Below, piece after piece: positions 16,789 to 25,243 of a DNA stretch of 64,000 bases. Source of the DNA: Halalkalirubrum salinum (lineage in GTDB: Archaea > Halobacteriota > Halobacteria > Halobacteriales > Haloferacaceae); the NCBI RefSeq assembly GCF_005543295.1, contig NZ_SRSG01000059.1:75247-139246 (forward strand), in the 5' to 3' direction. The notes beneath the pieces were generated by a model that saw only the letters and a list, made by a program, of their open reading frames with translations, was not told the DNA's origin and searched no databases. A program made the translations under genes and the position numbers. The first letter of the stretch is position 1. Each line of letters starts with the position of its first letter.

Positions 16789-17916
16789 ATGCGAATTACC
16801 GAGGGTGGAATCGATATCGAAACCCCGAGCGAGCGCGACGGCGCCAGTCAGGGCAGCGGTGACGACGTCTTCTACAACCCGACCCAGGAGCTGAACCGCG
16901 ACATCACGGTCGGCGTTCTGCGGGCCTACGCCGATCGCGAGCCGCGCGCGAGCACCTACCTCGATGCCATGGCGGCCTCCGGCATCCGCGGCGTCCGTGC
17001 GGCCGCAGCGGGCTACGACGTCACCTGCGCAGACATCGACCCCGACGCGATCGCACTCGCAGCACGTAATCTCGAGGCGAACGATTTCGACGGCGAGACG
17101 ATCCACGGCGACGCCAATGCCGTCATGCATCAGGGGTACTTCGATATCATCGATCTCGATCCTTTTGGGACTCCCATCCCGTTTGCGGATGCTGCGTTTG
17201 CGAATGCTCGCGATCTGGTCTGTGTCACTGCGACTGACACTGCCCCGCTGTGTGGTGCCCACCAACGAAGCGGAATCAGAAAGTACAGTGCGGTCCCACA
17301 GAACACCGACTATCATCCCGAGATGGGACTTCGGACGCTCATCGGTGCGCTCGTTCGGACAGCCGCGCGATACGACACCGCGGCAACGCCAATCCTCTCG
17401 CACGTAAGCCGTCATTACGTCCGTACGTACCTCGAACTCGACAGCCGCGCCACGCAGGCCGACGCGGCGATCGACGACCTCGGCTACATTCACCACTGCG
17501 AAGACTGTCTCGAACGCGACCACGAGTATGGGCTGATTTCGACGGCCGTCTGGGAGTCGTGTCCGCACTGCGGCGGCAATCGGACACTCACGGCCGGCCC
17601 CGTCTGGCTCGGCTCGATTGCCGAACGGGAGTTCGCCTCGGCGGTTCGATCGGCCCTCTCGGCGGAGATGGGCACACAAAAACGGGCCGATCGACTTCTT
17701 GAGACGATCGAAGGCGAAATCGACACGCCAACGCACTACGATCAACACCGACTGTGTGAACTGTGGGGCGTCCCCGCCAACAGTATGGACGAATTTATCG
17801 GCTCGCTCCAGGCGGCAGGCTACGAGGCGAGCCACGCCCACTATCGGGGGACGGCGTTCAAGTGTCCCGAATCGATCGAGACGATCCGACAGGCAGCCGC
17901 ACCGCGTCCGGATTGA
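16789..17916 (+). CDS. trm1: tRNA (guanine(26)-N2)-dimethyltransferase Trm1
   Basis: A 375-residue SAM-dependent methyltransferase that dimethylates G26 of tRNAs. Diagnostic segments are [39 protein letters not shown] (motif I), [11 protein letters not shown] (the catalytic DPFG motif), ATDTAPLCG and a C-terminal zinc-binding part (CEDC, CPHCGG). The length is normal for archaeal Trm1. The ATG at 16789 begins MRITEGGI as in homologues. Its stop codon is included in the first unit of a 22-23-bp tandem array. Confidence 0.95.
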   Translation: MRITEGGIDIETPSERDGASQGSGDDVFYNPTQELNRDITVGVLRAYADREPRASTYLDAMAASGIRGVRAAAAGYDVTCADIDPDAIALAARNLEANDFDGETIHGDANAVMHQGYFDIIDLDPFGTPIPFADAAFANARDLVCVTATDTAPLCGAHQRSGIRKYSAVPQNTDYHPEMGLRTLIGALVRTAARYDTAATPILSHVSRHYVRTYLELDSRATQADAAIDDLGYIHHCEDCLERDHEYGLISTAVWESCPHCGGNRTLTAGPVWLGSIAEREFASAVRSALSAEMGTQKRADRLLETIEGEIDTPTHYDQHRLCELWGVPANSMDEFIGSLQAAGYEASHAHYRGTAFKCPESIETIRQAAAPRPD

Positions 17917-18076
17917 CCCGGCGGTTCATCAGCGATCGGTCCAACGGTAAGCAGCGATCGGTCCAGCGGTGAGCAGGGATTGCCCCGTCTGCTCAGCAGC
18001 GACCAACCGAGTGGTACGCAGCGATCGACCCGTTGGCTCAGCAGCGACCAACCGCGTGGTGAGCAGCGATCGGCAC
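17911..18076. repeat. 22-23-bp tandem array spanning the trm1 stop codon
   Basis: Seven full units start at 17911, 17934, 17956, 17978, 18001, 18023 and 18046, and a partial one starts at 18068. Each starts GA(T/C)(C/T) and ends (T/A)CAGC or AGCAG(C/G). The units diverge but keep the pattern GATCGGTCCAACGGTAAGCA. The first unit contains the trm1 TGA (17914-17916). Units alternate between a GATCG/GATTG type and a GACCAACCG type, suggesting that two-unit blocks were also duplicated. It occupies most of the 250-base space before the next gene. Confidence 0.82.
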
Positions 18077-18166
18077 TTCATCCAATGCCGTTCGCTCTGT
18101 TCGGCCGCCACGCCTGCTGTCGAAACGGTCCGAATTACTATTTATCGGTGTGACGAAGTAGCGGTC

Positions 18167-19501
18167 GTGTCAGATTCGCGTTCTTCCCCAGTCGAACAGC
18201 TCAAGACGATGGCCGCCGTCGCACAGCGGACTCAGATTACTTTTCTCGCGGCCAGCATCGCCTACTACGCGTTTGTCTCGTTGGTCCCGTCGTTACTCTT
18301 GGCGTTTATCATTGCGAGCACCATCGGCGGAGACGCCTTTGCCAACAGCCTCCTGTCCGCGACGCAGGGCGTTCTTACCCCTGCGGGACAGGAGACCATC
18401 GTGACTGCGCTCGAAAGTACCGCTGGGCGTGGGGGCGTGACGATCGTCGGCGTCGTCCTCCTCGTGTGGGGGACGCTCAAGGTCTTTCGGGCGCTTGACA
18501 CCGCCTTCCTCATGGTCTATGGACAGACACAGACCGCGTCAATTCTCGACCAATTTCGCGATGCCATCATTGTGCTCGCCTCGATCGGTATCGGCGTTCT
18601 CAGTATGATTATCGTCGGCGTCGCAATCACCACGATTCCGCTCGGGGAGTTCAGTCGACTCGTCGGGGTTCTCGCGCTTCCAGGTGTGTTGTTTGTCGTC
18701 TTTTTACCGCTGTACCGGCAGTTTCCGAATCCCTCGATTTCGACCCGCGCTGCGGTGCCCGGCGCGATCGTCGCGGCGATCGGCTGGACGCTCTTGCAGG
18801 CGGGCTTTCAGCTCTATGCGGTGAATGCCGCACAGTATCAGCTCTACGGCGTACTCGGTGGGATCTTGTTGCTCGTCACCTGGTTGTATCTCGCGGCGAC
18901 ACTCGTTATGATTGGGGCGGTCGTCAACGCGGTGCTCGGTGGCAACGTCGGCATGGATGCAGAGGACGTGATCGGTCCCGCAGGCGAGACGGATCGGCAA
19001 CTACAACAGGGACCGCAACGACGTACCGGGTACATGGGCCGCGAGCGAACGGATCGCGAATCGACGACCGATATCGGTGGCGACGAGGAACCGTCCAACG
19101 AACGTGAGAACGTCTCCCCGTCGGGAGCGCCGGACATTGCGGACCTTGACGAACAGCTTGCCGAACTGCGAGCGGATCTTGACGCGTTCGAAGACGATGT
19201 GACGGATCGGACCGTCGAGAAACCCGCCCTCGAAGCGGAACTCAAACGCTACGTTCGCCGGCGAATGCGCCGCGGCCACGCCAGAGGCTGGGGGCCGTAT
19301 CTCGTGTTGCTGTACGGCACCACGCTCACCCTCGGGGCGTTTTATTTCTTTTCGAGCGATCTGCTCGCGATCGTCGCTATGCTCATCATCTTCCTGTCGA
19401 CACTGGGGCTGTACGTGCTGTTCGTCCTGTTCGGTGTCGGGCTGAACCTCGCCGGGGGACCCCGCCGGGTCATCGAGTTTGTTCGCGATCGACGGAACTG
19501 A
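18167..19501 (+). CDS. YihY/BrkB-family (UPF0761) membrane protein
   Basis: A 444-residue membrane protein. The N-terminal domain (about residues 1-265) has six helices and family signatures (ITFLAASIAYYAFVSLVPSLL, VVLLVWGTLKVFRALDTAF and the AAVPGAIVAAIGWTLLQAGF segment). A charged linker (about 265-370) is followed by a basic amphipathic stretch and two more hydrophobic helices. The longer frame upstream runs through tandem repeats. The GTG at 18167 is selected because TTTATC at 18140-18145 lies about 25 nt upstream, fitting a leaderless start. The function of the family is unknown. Confidence 0.85.
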   Translation: MSDSRSSPVEQLKTMAAVAQRTQITFLAASIAYYAFVSLVPSLLLAFIIASTIGGDAFANSLLSATQGVLTPAGQETIVTALESTAGRGGVTIVGVVLLVWGTLKVFRALDTAFLMVYGQTQTASILDQFRDAIIVLASIGIGVLSMIIVGVAITTIPLGEFSRLVGVLALPGVLFVVFLPLYRQFPNPSISTRAAVPGAIVAAIGWTLLQAGFQLYAVNAAQYQLYGVLGGILLLVTWLYLAATLVMIGAVVNAVLGGNVGMDAEDVIGPAGETDRQLQQGPQRRTGYMGRERTDRESTTDIGGDEEPSNERENVSPSGAPDIADLDEQLAELRADLDAFEDDVTDRTVEKPALEAELKRYVRRRMRRGHARGWGPYLVLLYGTTLTLGAFYFFSSDLLAIVAMLIIFLSTLGLYVLFVLFGVGLNLAGGPRRVIEFVRDRRN

Positions 19502-19565
19502 TCGCCGGCGGTCTCCGGTGATCGTCGATCGTCGGAGTTAATTGAGCGGTCCCCGTTCGACCCCT

Positions 19566-20477
19566 ATGACCCGCGGAATCGGCGAAGCCGAACTCGTCGC
19601 CGCTCTACCCGACCCGATTGTCGCGTTCTTCGTCTTCGTGACACTGCTTGGCGACGCAGTCGTGCTCCTGGTGAGTTTGTCGCTCTTGTACTGGTTCGAC
19701 CCGAAATGGATCCCTGACGGTCGCCGTGTCGCGCTCATTGTGGTTGCCCTCGCGGTCGCTGGATTCGGGATGGTTGTTGCCAGCAAGGCCACATTCGCAC
19801 TCCCTCGTCCACCTTACGAGCCAGCCACGTCGGTCGGCATTCCGATCGTCGAGCAAATTGTTGCCAGCGAAACAGCCGCCGATGGCTTCGGCTTTCCGAG
19901 CGGTCACGCGATCGCGTCGACCCTGTTTTACGGCGGGCTCGCGCTGTTCGCCAGGGTGTGGTCTGCCCGTCGGCGCGCCGCGATTGCCAGTACACTCATC
20001 CTCGCGGTGAGCACCTCACGGGTACTCATCGGCGTTCACTACGTCGTCGACGTCGTTGTCGGCATTGCGCTGGGTGCAACGCTGTTGGCGGTTGTGTGGG
20101 TTGTCGCCCGATCGGCTGACGGCGAGCTTCGTCCCGATCGCGCGTTCGCCGTAGCCGCAGTCGCCGCGTTTACTGGACTGGCGATCGCCTGGTCGACCGG
20201 TCACGCAGACGAGGTCACACAGGCGTCGGTCGCGGCCGGCACGGCGATTGGCGGCGTCGTTGGCTGGGCTCGCTACGGTGCGAGCACGATCGCTGCGCCC
20301 GCACTCGGACCGCTGTCGGTGCTCGGCGCGATCGTCGTGTCTGGCGGACTATGGGCGTTTGCCTACGTCGGAGCGTCAACGGTCGCTGTCGCCGTGGCGG
20401 CGAGTGCACTCGGCATGTTTCTCATACTGGTCGCGCCGCTCGCGGTCGATCGAGGTCGGCAAAAAATAAGCGGGTGA
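19566..20477 (+). CDS. PAP2-family membrane phosphatase
   Basis: A 303-residue membrane protein with the three phosphatase motifs in order: K-x6-RP (KATFALPRP, about residues 77-85), PSGH (FPSGHAIAS, about 111-119) and SR-x5-H-x3-D (SRVLIGVHYVVDVVVG, about 149-164). Additional helices follow at the C-terminus. It probably dephosphorylates a lipid phosphate or polyprenyl diphosphate. TTAATTG at about 19537-19543 is a well-placed TATA-like element for the ATG at 19566, which favours it over the upstream ATG at 19542. Confidence 0.9.
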   Translation: MTRGIGEAELVAALPDPIVAFFVFVTLLGDAVVLLVSLSLLYWFDPKWIPDGRRVALIVVALAVAGFGMVVASKATFALPRPPYEPATSVGIPIVEQIVASETAADGFGFPSGHAIASTLFYGGLALFARVWSARRRAAIASTLILAVSTSRVLIGVHYVVDVVVGIALGATLLAVVWVVARSADGELRPDRAFAVAAVAAFTGLAIAWSTGHADEVTQASVAAGTAIGGVVGWARYGASTIAAPALGPLSVLGAIVVSGGLWAFAYVGASTVAVAVAASALGMFLILVAPLAVDRGRQKISG

Positions 20478-20514
20478 ACGCGGCTCGAGCCGAAGCGATC
20501 GTATCGAGGCCGTC

Positions 20515-21885
20515 TCAGAACGTTTCGAGGTACTGGTCGAGTTCCCACTGAGAAACTTCGACGATGTACTCGCTGAACTCGTGAGTCTTGGCCTCGATGA
20601 ACTTCTCGGCGATGTGTTCACCGAGCGCGTCGAGGACGACCTCGTCTTCTTCAAGCGCGTCGATCGCCTCACCGAGGTTCGATGGCAGCGTGGTGATGCC
20701 GTACTCCTCGCGTTTGGCCTCGTCGAAGTCGTAGATGTTCTCGCGGATTGGGTCGTCGCAGTCGAGTCCCTGCTCGATCCCGTCGAGACCAGCGTTGATG
20801 AGCGCGGCGAACGCGAGGTACGGGTTACAGGACGGGTCAGGGAACCGTGCCTCGACCCGACTGGCCGCAGGGACGCGGGCGGCTGGCTTGCGGATAAGTG
20901 CCGAGCGGTTGCGATCGGACCACGCGACGTAAACCGGGGCTTCGTACCCGGGAACGAGCCGCTTGTAGCTGTTTACTGTCGGGTTGGTGACGGCGGTGAT
21001 CGCCGGGGCGTGTTCGAGGATGCCGGCAATGAACGATCGAGCCGTCTCCGAGAGGTTGAACTGCCCGTCATCGTCGTGGAACACGTTTCCGTCTTCGTCG
21101 AACAGCGACATGTGGGTGTGCATCCCCGACCCGTTGATCCGCGCGATCGGCTTGGGCATGAACGTCGCGTGCAGGTCGTGCTGGGCGGCGATTGCCCGGA
21201 CGACCGTCCGGAACGTCCCGACGTTGTCCGCCGTCGAGAGTGCGTCGTCGTACGTGAAGTTGATCTCGTGTTGGCCTTGGGCGACCTCGTGGTGGCTGGC
21301 TTCGACCTCGAAGCCCATCGATTCGAGCCCGTAAATGATGTCACGGCGCACGTCCTGTGCGAGGTCCTTCGGCGCGAGATCGAAGTAGCCGCCGGCGTCG
21401 TTGGTCTTCGTCGTCGCACGGCCGTCTTCGTCCTCTTCAAAGAGGAAGAACTCCGGTTCGGGTGCGGCGTTGACGGTGTATCCCATCTCTTCAGCACGTT
21501 TGAGCGCCTGCTTGAGGACGTAGCGCGGATCGCCCTCGAACGGCTCGCCCGTCGAGGTGTCGATCACGTCACAGATGAGCCGTGCGGCGGCACTGTCTTC
21601 TTTCTGTCTCCACGGCAAGATCGCGAACGTGTCCGGATCCGGTTTGAGCCGCATGTCCGACTCCTGGATGCGGACGAACCCCTCGATCGAGGAGCCGTCG
21701 AAGTAAATTCCCTCAGTAAAGGCCTTCTCGGCCTGTCGGGCCGGGACAGAGACGTTTTTCACTGTTCCGAGAATATCCGTAAACTGCAATCGAAGGAAGT
21801 CTACCCCTTCTTCCTCGATTTTGTCAACTACTTCCTGTTCTTTTGTGGACAATCCTCCATCTGGTTCGACGTTTTTGTCCGTCAT
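20515..21885 (-). CDS. glnA: Glutamine synthetase, type I
   Basis: A 456-residue enzyme making glutamine from glutamate, ammonia and ATP. Visible family segments include [15 protein letters not shown], the DGSSIEGF loop, [27 protein letters not shown] (ATP/ammonium site) and [10 protein letters not shown]. There is no obvious adenylylation tyrosine context. It is divergent from lrp, whose product is known in Halobacterium to act on the same pair. The intergenic space carries a TTGCGCAA palindrome. A minus-strand TTTATAC (21921-21915) is the likely TATA box. A long antisense open frame across the gene is a composition artefact. Confidence 0.96.
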   Translation of the reverse strand: MTDKNVEPDGGLSTKEQEVVDKIEEEGVDFLRLQFTDILGTVKNVSVPARQAEKAFTEGIYFDGSSIEGFVRIQESDMRLKPDPDTFAILPWRQKEDSAAARLICDVIDTSTGEPFEGDPRYVLKQALKRAEEMGYTVNAAPEPEFFLFEEDEDGRATTKTNDAGGYFDLAPKDLAQDVRRDIIYGLESMGFEVEASHHEVAQGQHEINFTYDDALSTADNVGTFRTVVRAIAAQHDLHATFMPKPIARINGSGMHTHMSLFDEDGNVFHDDDGQFNLSETARSFIAGILEHAPAITAVTNPTVNSYKRLVPGYEAPVYVAWSDRNRSALIRKPAARVPAASRVEARFPDPSCNPYLAFAALINAGLDGIEQGLDCDDPIRENIYDFDEAKREEYGITTLPSNLGEAIDALEEDEVVLDALGEHIAEKFIEAKTHEFSEYIVEVSQWELDQYLETF

Positions 21886-21914
21886 CTTCTGAACAACTAC
21901 TACGAAAACTGCCA

Positions 21915-21987
21915 GTATAAAGACCTTGTCGCTTGGTGCAATTACCCCGGTTGCGCAATGAAATTGGATATTCGTAAAATTCTAAAC
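21915..21987. promoter_or_regulatory. Divergent glnA/lrp promoter with palindromic candidate Lrp site
   Basis: Between the two divergent starts lie a minus-strand TATA (TTTATAC, 21921-21915) for glnA, a near half-site TTGGTGCAA (21933-21941), a perfect palindrome TTGCGCAA (21951-21958), and a plus-strand TATA-like TCTAAAC (21981-21987) 27 nt before the lrp ATG. The palindrome sits midway, where one bound regulator could control both promoters. Binding by Lrp is an inference from the gene arrangement. Confidence 0.5.
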
Positions 21988-22010
21988 CCCTCGGTGAGTG
22001 TCAAAGTGTA

Positions 22011-22469
22011 ATGACGTATGAAAATCTCGATGCGAAGCTGATCAACGCGCTGTTGGGTAACGGACGAGCGAGCCTTCGGAGCCTCGGCGAAGAGCTCGAT
22101 GTCTCGGTGACGACCGTCTCAAATCACCTTCGAGATCTCGAATCGGAGGGTGTCGTCCGCGGGTACACGCCGATCATCGACTACGACGCGATCGGCTACG
22201 ACGTGACGGCGATCGTCCAGCTGAAAGTCGAAGGCAGTGCCCTGCCGGAGATCACCGAACGGCTCCGTGAACAAAAACAGATGATAAGCGTCTACGAGGT
22301 GACTGGCGACTACGACATCATCGCGATCGGAAAGTTCACCGACACCGATGGGATGAACCGCCAAATCAAAGAGCTCCTCACGGACGCCGACATTCGTGAG
22401 TCGAACACGAGCGTCGTGTTGAACGCGGTCTCGGAGAACGAGCAGTTCGATCTGGACGTCCGCGAGTAG
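22011..22469 (+). CDS. lrp: Lrp/AsnC-family transcriptional regulator
   Basis: A 152-residue regulator. An N-terminal winged HTH (about residues 5-55, [39 protein letters not shown]) is followed by a RAM/ligand-binding domain (about 65-145) with the conserved [16 protein letters not shown] segment. The orthologous gene next to glnA in Halobacterium controls glutamine synthetase and amino acid metabolism. The ATG at 22011 has a TATA-like TCTAAAC 27 nt upstream. Confidence 0.93.
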   Translation: MTYENLDAKLINALLGNGRASLRSLGEELDVSVTTVSNHLRDLESEGVVRGYTPIIDYDAIGYDVTAIVQLKVEGSALPEITERLREQKQMISVYEVTGDYDIIAIGKFTDTDGMNRQIKELLTDADIRESNTSVVLNAVSENEQFDLDVRE

Positions 22470-22545
22470 CTCCGGAGCGATCGACACGAAAGCGCCTGTC
22501 GTCCTGGACAACACCCATTTCTGCGGCGACTTCGTAGATGTACGT

Positions 22546-22851
22546 ATGTCGTTTACCGTTCCGGCGTACGCGATCGTCGCGCCGTTCTTTTTTTCGCTCC
22601 TGTTCGTTCTCATCGGCTTTTGGATGGGGGTGAAGTACATCGAAAAGCGGGCGGCAGCGGTCGAGCGCGCAGAAGACGTTCCCGAACACCCGTTTGGCCT
22701 CGACGAGGCGATTAAAGCAGAGCACCGACGAAACATGGCGCTTGGTCCCGACGATATCGACGCGATCTACGGTACAGATAGCGACACCGAATCAGATACG
22801 AGCGTTGACGAGCATCATACTGACGACGACGAGCCAGCCGATCGCCGCTGA
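22546..22851 (+). CDS. Single-span membrane protein with acidic tail, unknown function
   Basis: A 101-residue protein with one N-terminal hydrophobic helix (about residues 6-27), a basic/amphipathic segment (KYIEKRAAAVERAEDVPEH) and a Ser/Thr/Asp/Glu-rich disordered tail. No known domain is recognised, although similar short membrane-anchored proteins are common in haloarchaea. Its last codons (Pro-Ala-Asp-Arg-Arg-stop) are the first unit of a 25-bp tandem array. Confidence 0.65.
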   Translation: MSFTVPAYAIVAPFFFSLLFVLIGFWMGVKYIEKRAAAVERAEDVPEHPFGLDEAIKAEHRRNMALGPDDIDAIYGTDSDTESDTSVDEHHTDDDEPADRR

Positions 22852-22980
22852 ACAATAGCCAGCCGATCGCCGCTGAACAATAGCCAGCCGATCGCTACTC
22901 AGCGATAGTCGTCCGATCGCTACTCAGCGATAACCGTCCGATCGTCACTGAGCAATAACCGTCCCGATCGACAGCGATCA
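22833..22980. repeat. 25-bp tandem array spanning a stop codon
   Basis: Five contiguous 25-bp units are at 22833-22857, 22858-22882, 22883-22907, 22908-22932 and 22933-22957, followed by a partial unit. Units one and two are identical and begin GCCAGCCGATCGCCGCTGAA. The later units drift. Unit one holds the last five codons and the TGA of the small membrane protein. Since 25 is not a multiple of three, the copies shift frame. The array lies between convergent genes. Confidence 0.93.
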
Positions 22981-23026
22981 GCGTGCTACCCACAACCGGG
23001 CAATCAGGTCTCTGGGTCCGATCGGC

Positions 23027-24106
23027 TCAAAACTCGTCTTCGAACACGAACGTCCCGTTTCGTTGGACGACCTCGCCGTCGACCTCGATCGTCGAATCCC
23101 CGCTCATGTCGACAATCATATCGACGTGTTCTGCAGACTCGTTCAGTTCGTTCTCCTCGCCGACCGTCTCTGGGTACGCCGCGCCGACGGCCATGTGGAC
23201 GGTGTCGCCCATCTTTTCGTCGAAGAGCATGTTGTACGTGAACTGGTCGATCGCCCGATTCATCCCGATCCCGAGCTCGCCGAGGAATCGTGAGCCGTCG
23301 TCGGTGTCTAAAATTCCCGTCAACAGCTCCTCGTTGCGTCCGGCGCTGTGAGAGACAACCTTCCCATCCTCGAATCGAACGCGAACGTCTTCGATCTCGC
23401 GGCCGTAGCGGTACAGCGGCATGTCAAAGTAGACGGTACCGTTCACGCTGTGTTTCACAGGCGCGGTGAAGACTTCGCCGCCAGGGAGGTTCTTTTCGCC
23501 GTTGTCGTTGATCGTCTGGTTGCCGGCGACGGACATCGTCACGTCAGTCTCCTCGCCAGCCGTGATTCGCACCTCGTCGGCAGGATCGAGGATCTCGACC
23601 ATTTGCGCCTGGAATGCTTGCTGTTCGTCCCAGTCCAACGAGACCGCGTCCCAGACGAAGTTCTCGTAGGCTTCGGTGCTCATACCCGCAAGCTGGGCGT
23701 GTCCGCTCGTCGGGAACTGCGTCAGACACCACCGTTTCGAGAGCCGTTCGGTCTGGACCGGCTTCATCGCCCGCCGGTGAGCCGCGTTCGCCTCCGGAGG
23801 CACGTCGCTCGTTTCGGTCACGTTCGAGCCGCCGCGGGCGATAATGAACGCGTCCGTCTGTTCGTAGAACGCAAGCTGATGCTGTGGCGTTTCAAAATCG
23901 TCGGCCGCCAGCAGGTGGGCCCTTGCGGCCCGATCGCTGTAGGCGATCCAGACGGGATTCGCACCGATGTCACCGCACAGCTCGTAGAGGGCGGTCGCGA
24001 GGTCCGCAGCCTCGGGAGGCAGTTGAATAACGACGTTGTCACCCGCCTCAAGACTCACAGAGTGCTCGACGATCGTTTCCGCGTGGTCGCGGATGCGTGG
24101 GTCCAT
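23027..24106 (-). CDS. M29-family aminopeptidase (aminopeptidase T/PepS-like)
   Basis: A 359-residue cytoplasmic metallopeptidase starting MDPRIRDHAETIVEHSVSLEAGDNVVIQ, the usual N-terminus of M29 enzymes. Metal-ligand regions typical of the family appear in the C-terminal half: GRNEELLTG, GELGIGMN, GDTVHMAVG and EHVDMIVDM. It releases N-terminal amino acids from peptides using Co2+ or Zn2+. The frame is open far upstream, but the extension is Arg-rich non-coding translation that crosses the start of the divergent aldolase gene, so the ATG at 24106 is used. Confidence 0.88.
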   Translation of the reverse strand: MDPRIRDHAETIVEHSVSLEAGDNVVIQLPPEAADLATALYELCGDIGANPVWIAYSDRAARAHLLAADDFETPQHQLAFYEQTDAFIIARGGSNVTETSDVPPEANAAHRRAMKPVQTERLSKRWCLTQFPTSGHAQLAGMSTEAYENFVWDAVSLDWDEQQAFQAQMVEILDPADEVRITAGEETDVTMSVAGNQTINDNGEKNLPGGEVFTAPVKHSVNGTVYFDMPLYRYGREIEDVRVRFEDGKVVSHSAGRNEELLTGILDTDDGSRFLGELGIGMNRAIDQFTYNMLFDEKMGDTVHMAVGAAYPETVGEENELNESAEHVDMIVDMSGDSTIEVDGEVVQRNGTFVFEDEF

Positions 24107-24189
24107 GCATGTGACCAGCAAGCACGCTGAGGAAACCCTTTCGATGCGCCGACCGCTGGGTATTTGCCCGCTGATAGAGTGGGTTTGGT

Positions 24190-25209
24190 ATGATCGATCT
24201 CCGCAGCGACACCGTGACGCAACCGAGCGACGCCATGCGGGAGGCCGCACGAGACGCCGACGTCGGCGACGACGTCTACCGAGACGATCCAACGGTGAAC
24301 GAACTGGAGCGCCGGGCCGCCGAAGCGGTCGGCACTGAGGCAGCGCTCTTCGTTCCTTCGGGGACGATGGGCAACCAGATCGCCGTTCGGGTCCATACCG
24401 ATCGCGGCAACGAGCTCCTCTTGGATTCGGAAGCACATATCTACCGCTGGGAGCTCGCGGGCGCAGCGCAGCTCGCACAGGTACAGACTCGGATCGTGGA
24501 TGCGGGCGATCGTTGCGTCCCAACTCCCGCACAGATCCGTGAAAACTACGTCGCCGAGGATCTCCACCGGCCGGGTACGGGACTGCTCGCGCTCGAAAAT
24601 ACCCACAACTACCGCGGCGGGATCGCCGTCGAGAAAGCCCACATTGATGCCGCTGTAGACGCAGCCCACGATCTCGGCGTGCCCGTTCACCTCGACGGCG
24701 CGCGGCTTTTCAACGCCGCTATGGCACTCGATACACCCGCCCCGAAGCTTGTCGAATCAGTCGATTCGGTTATGTTCTGTCTCTCGAAGGGCCTCGGCGC
24801 GCCGGTTGGCTCGATTCTCGCCGGCTCGTCGGCGTTCATCGACGAGGCGCGACGGATCCGAAAGCTGCTCGGCGGCGGGATGCGGCAGGCTGGCATGATC
24901 GCTGCACCCGGCCTGCTTGCGCTCGAAAACGTCGATCGCCTCGAAATCGATCACACCAACGCGTCAGCGCTGGCAGCAGGACTCGACGCGATCGACGGTC
25001 TCTCCGTTCCCGACCCGGAGACGAACATCGTCGTCGTCGACAGCAGTGAGGCAGGGCTGCCCGCCGAGGAATTTGTCGATCGCTGCGGGGACGTCGACGT
25101 GCTGGGTGGCGCGTTCAGCGAGTACACCACGCGGTTTTGTACGAACTGGGATGTCGATCGCGGCGATGTGGAGACGGCGGTCGATCGGATCGAAACCGCG
25201 ATCGCGTAG
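24190..25209 (+). CDS. Low-specificity L-threonine aldolase (PLP-dependent)
   Basis: A 339-residue fold-type I PLP enzyme beginning MIDLRSDTVTQPSDAMREA, as is typical of threonine aldolases that cleave L-threonine or allo-threonine to glycine and acetaldehyde. Further signatures are GDDVYRDDPTVNELE, FVPSGTMGNQIA, HIYRWE, ENTHNYRGG, HLDGARLFNA and the PLP lysine in FCLSKGLGAPVGS. The length is normal. It is divergent from the aminopeptidase, with an 83-base shared promoter region. Confidence 0.93.
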   Translation: MIDLRSDTVTQPSDAMREAARDADVGDDVYRDDPTVNELERRAAEAVGTEAALFVPSGTMGNQIAVRVHTDRGNELLLDSEAHIYRWELAGAAQLAQVQTRIVDAGDRCVPTPAQIRENYVAEDLHRPGTGLLALENTHNYRGGIAVEKAHIDAAVDAAHDLGVPVHLDGARLFNAAMALDTPAPKLVESVDSVMFCLSKGLGAPVGSILAGSSAFIDEARRIRKLLGGGMRQAGMIAAPGLLALENVDRLEIDHTNASALAAGLDAIDGLSVPDPETNIVVVDSSEAGLPAEEFVDRCGDVDVLGGAFSEYTTRFCTNWDVDRGDVETAVDRIETAIA

Positions 25210-25243
25210 GCACAAAAACGAACTGTCTCCGCGGACGGTTCAC

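Noticed and set aside
17969-18166. N-terminal extension of the YihY protein by 66 residues
   Set aside because: The extension is translated tandem repeat (SAATNRVV-type), and a well-placed TATA supports the GTG at 18167.
20581-22011. 476-codon open frame opposite glnA
   Set aside because: It is fully antisense to glutamine synthetase and crosses its promoter. The Val/Asp/Arg-rich product looks like a shadow translation.
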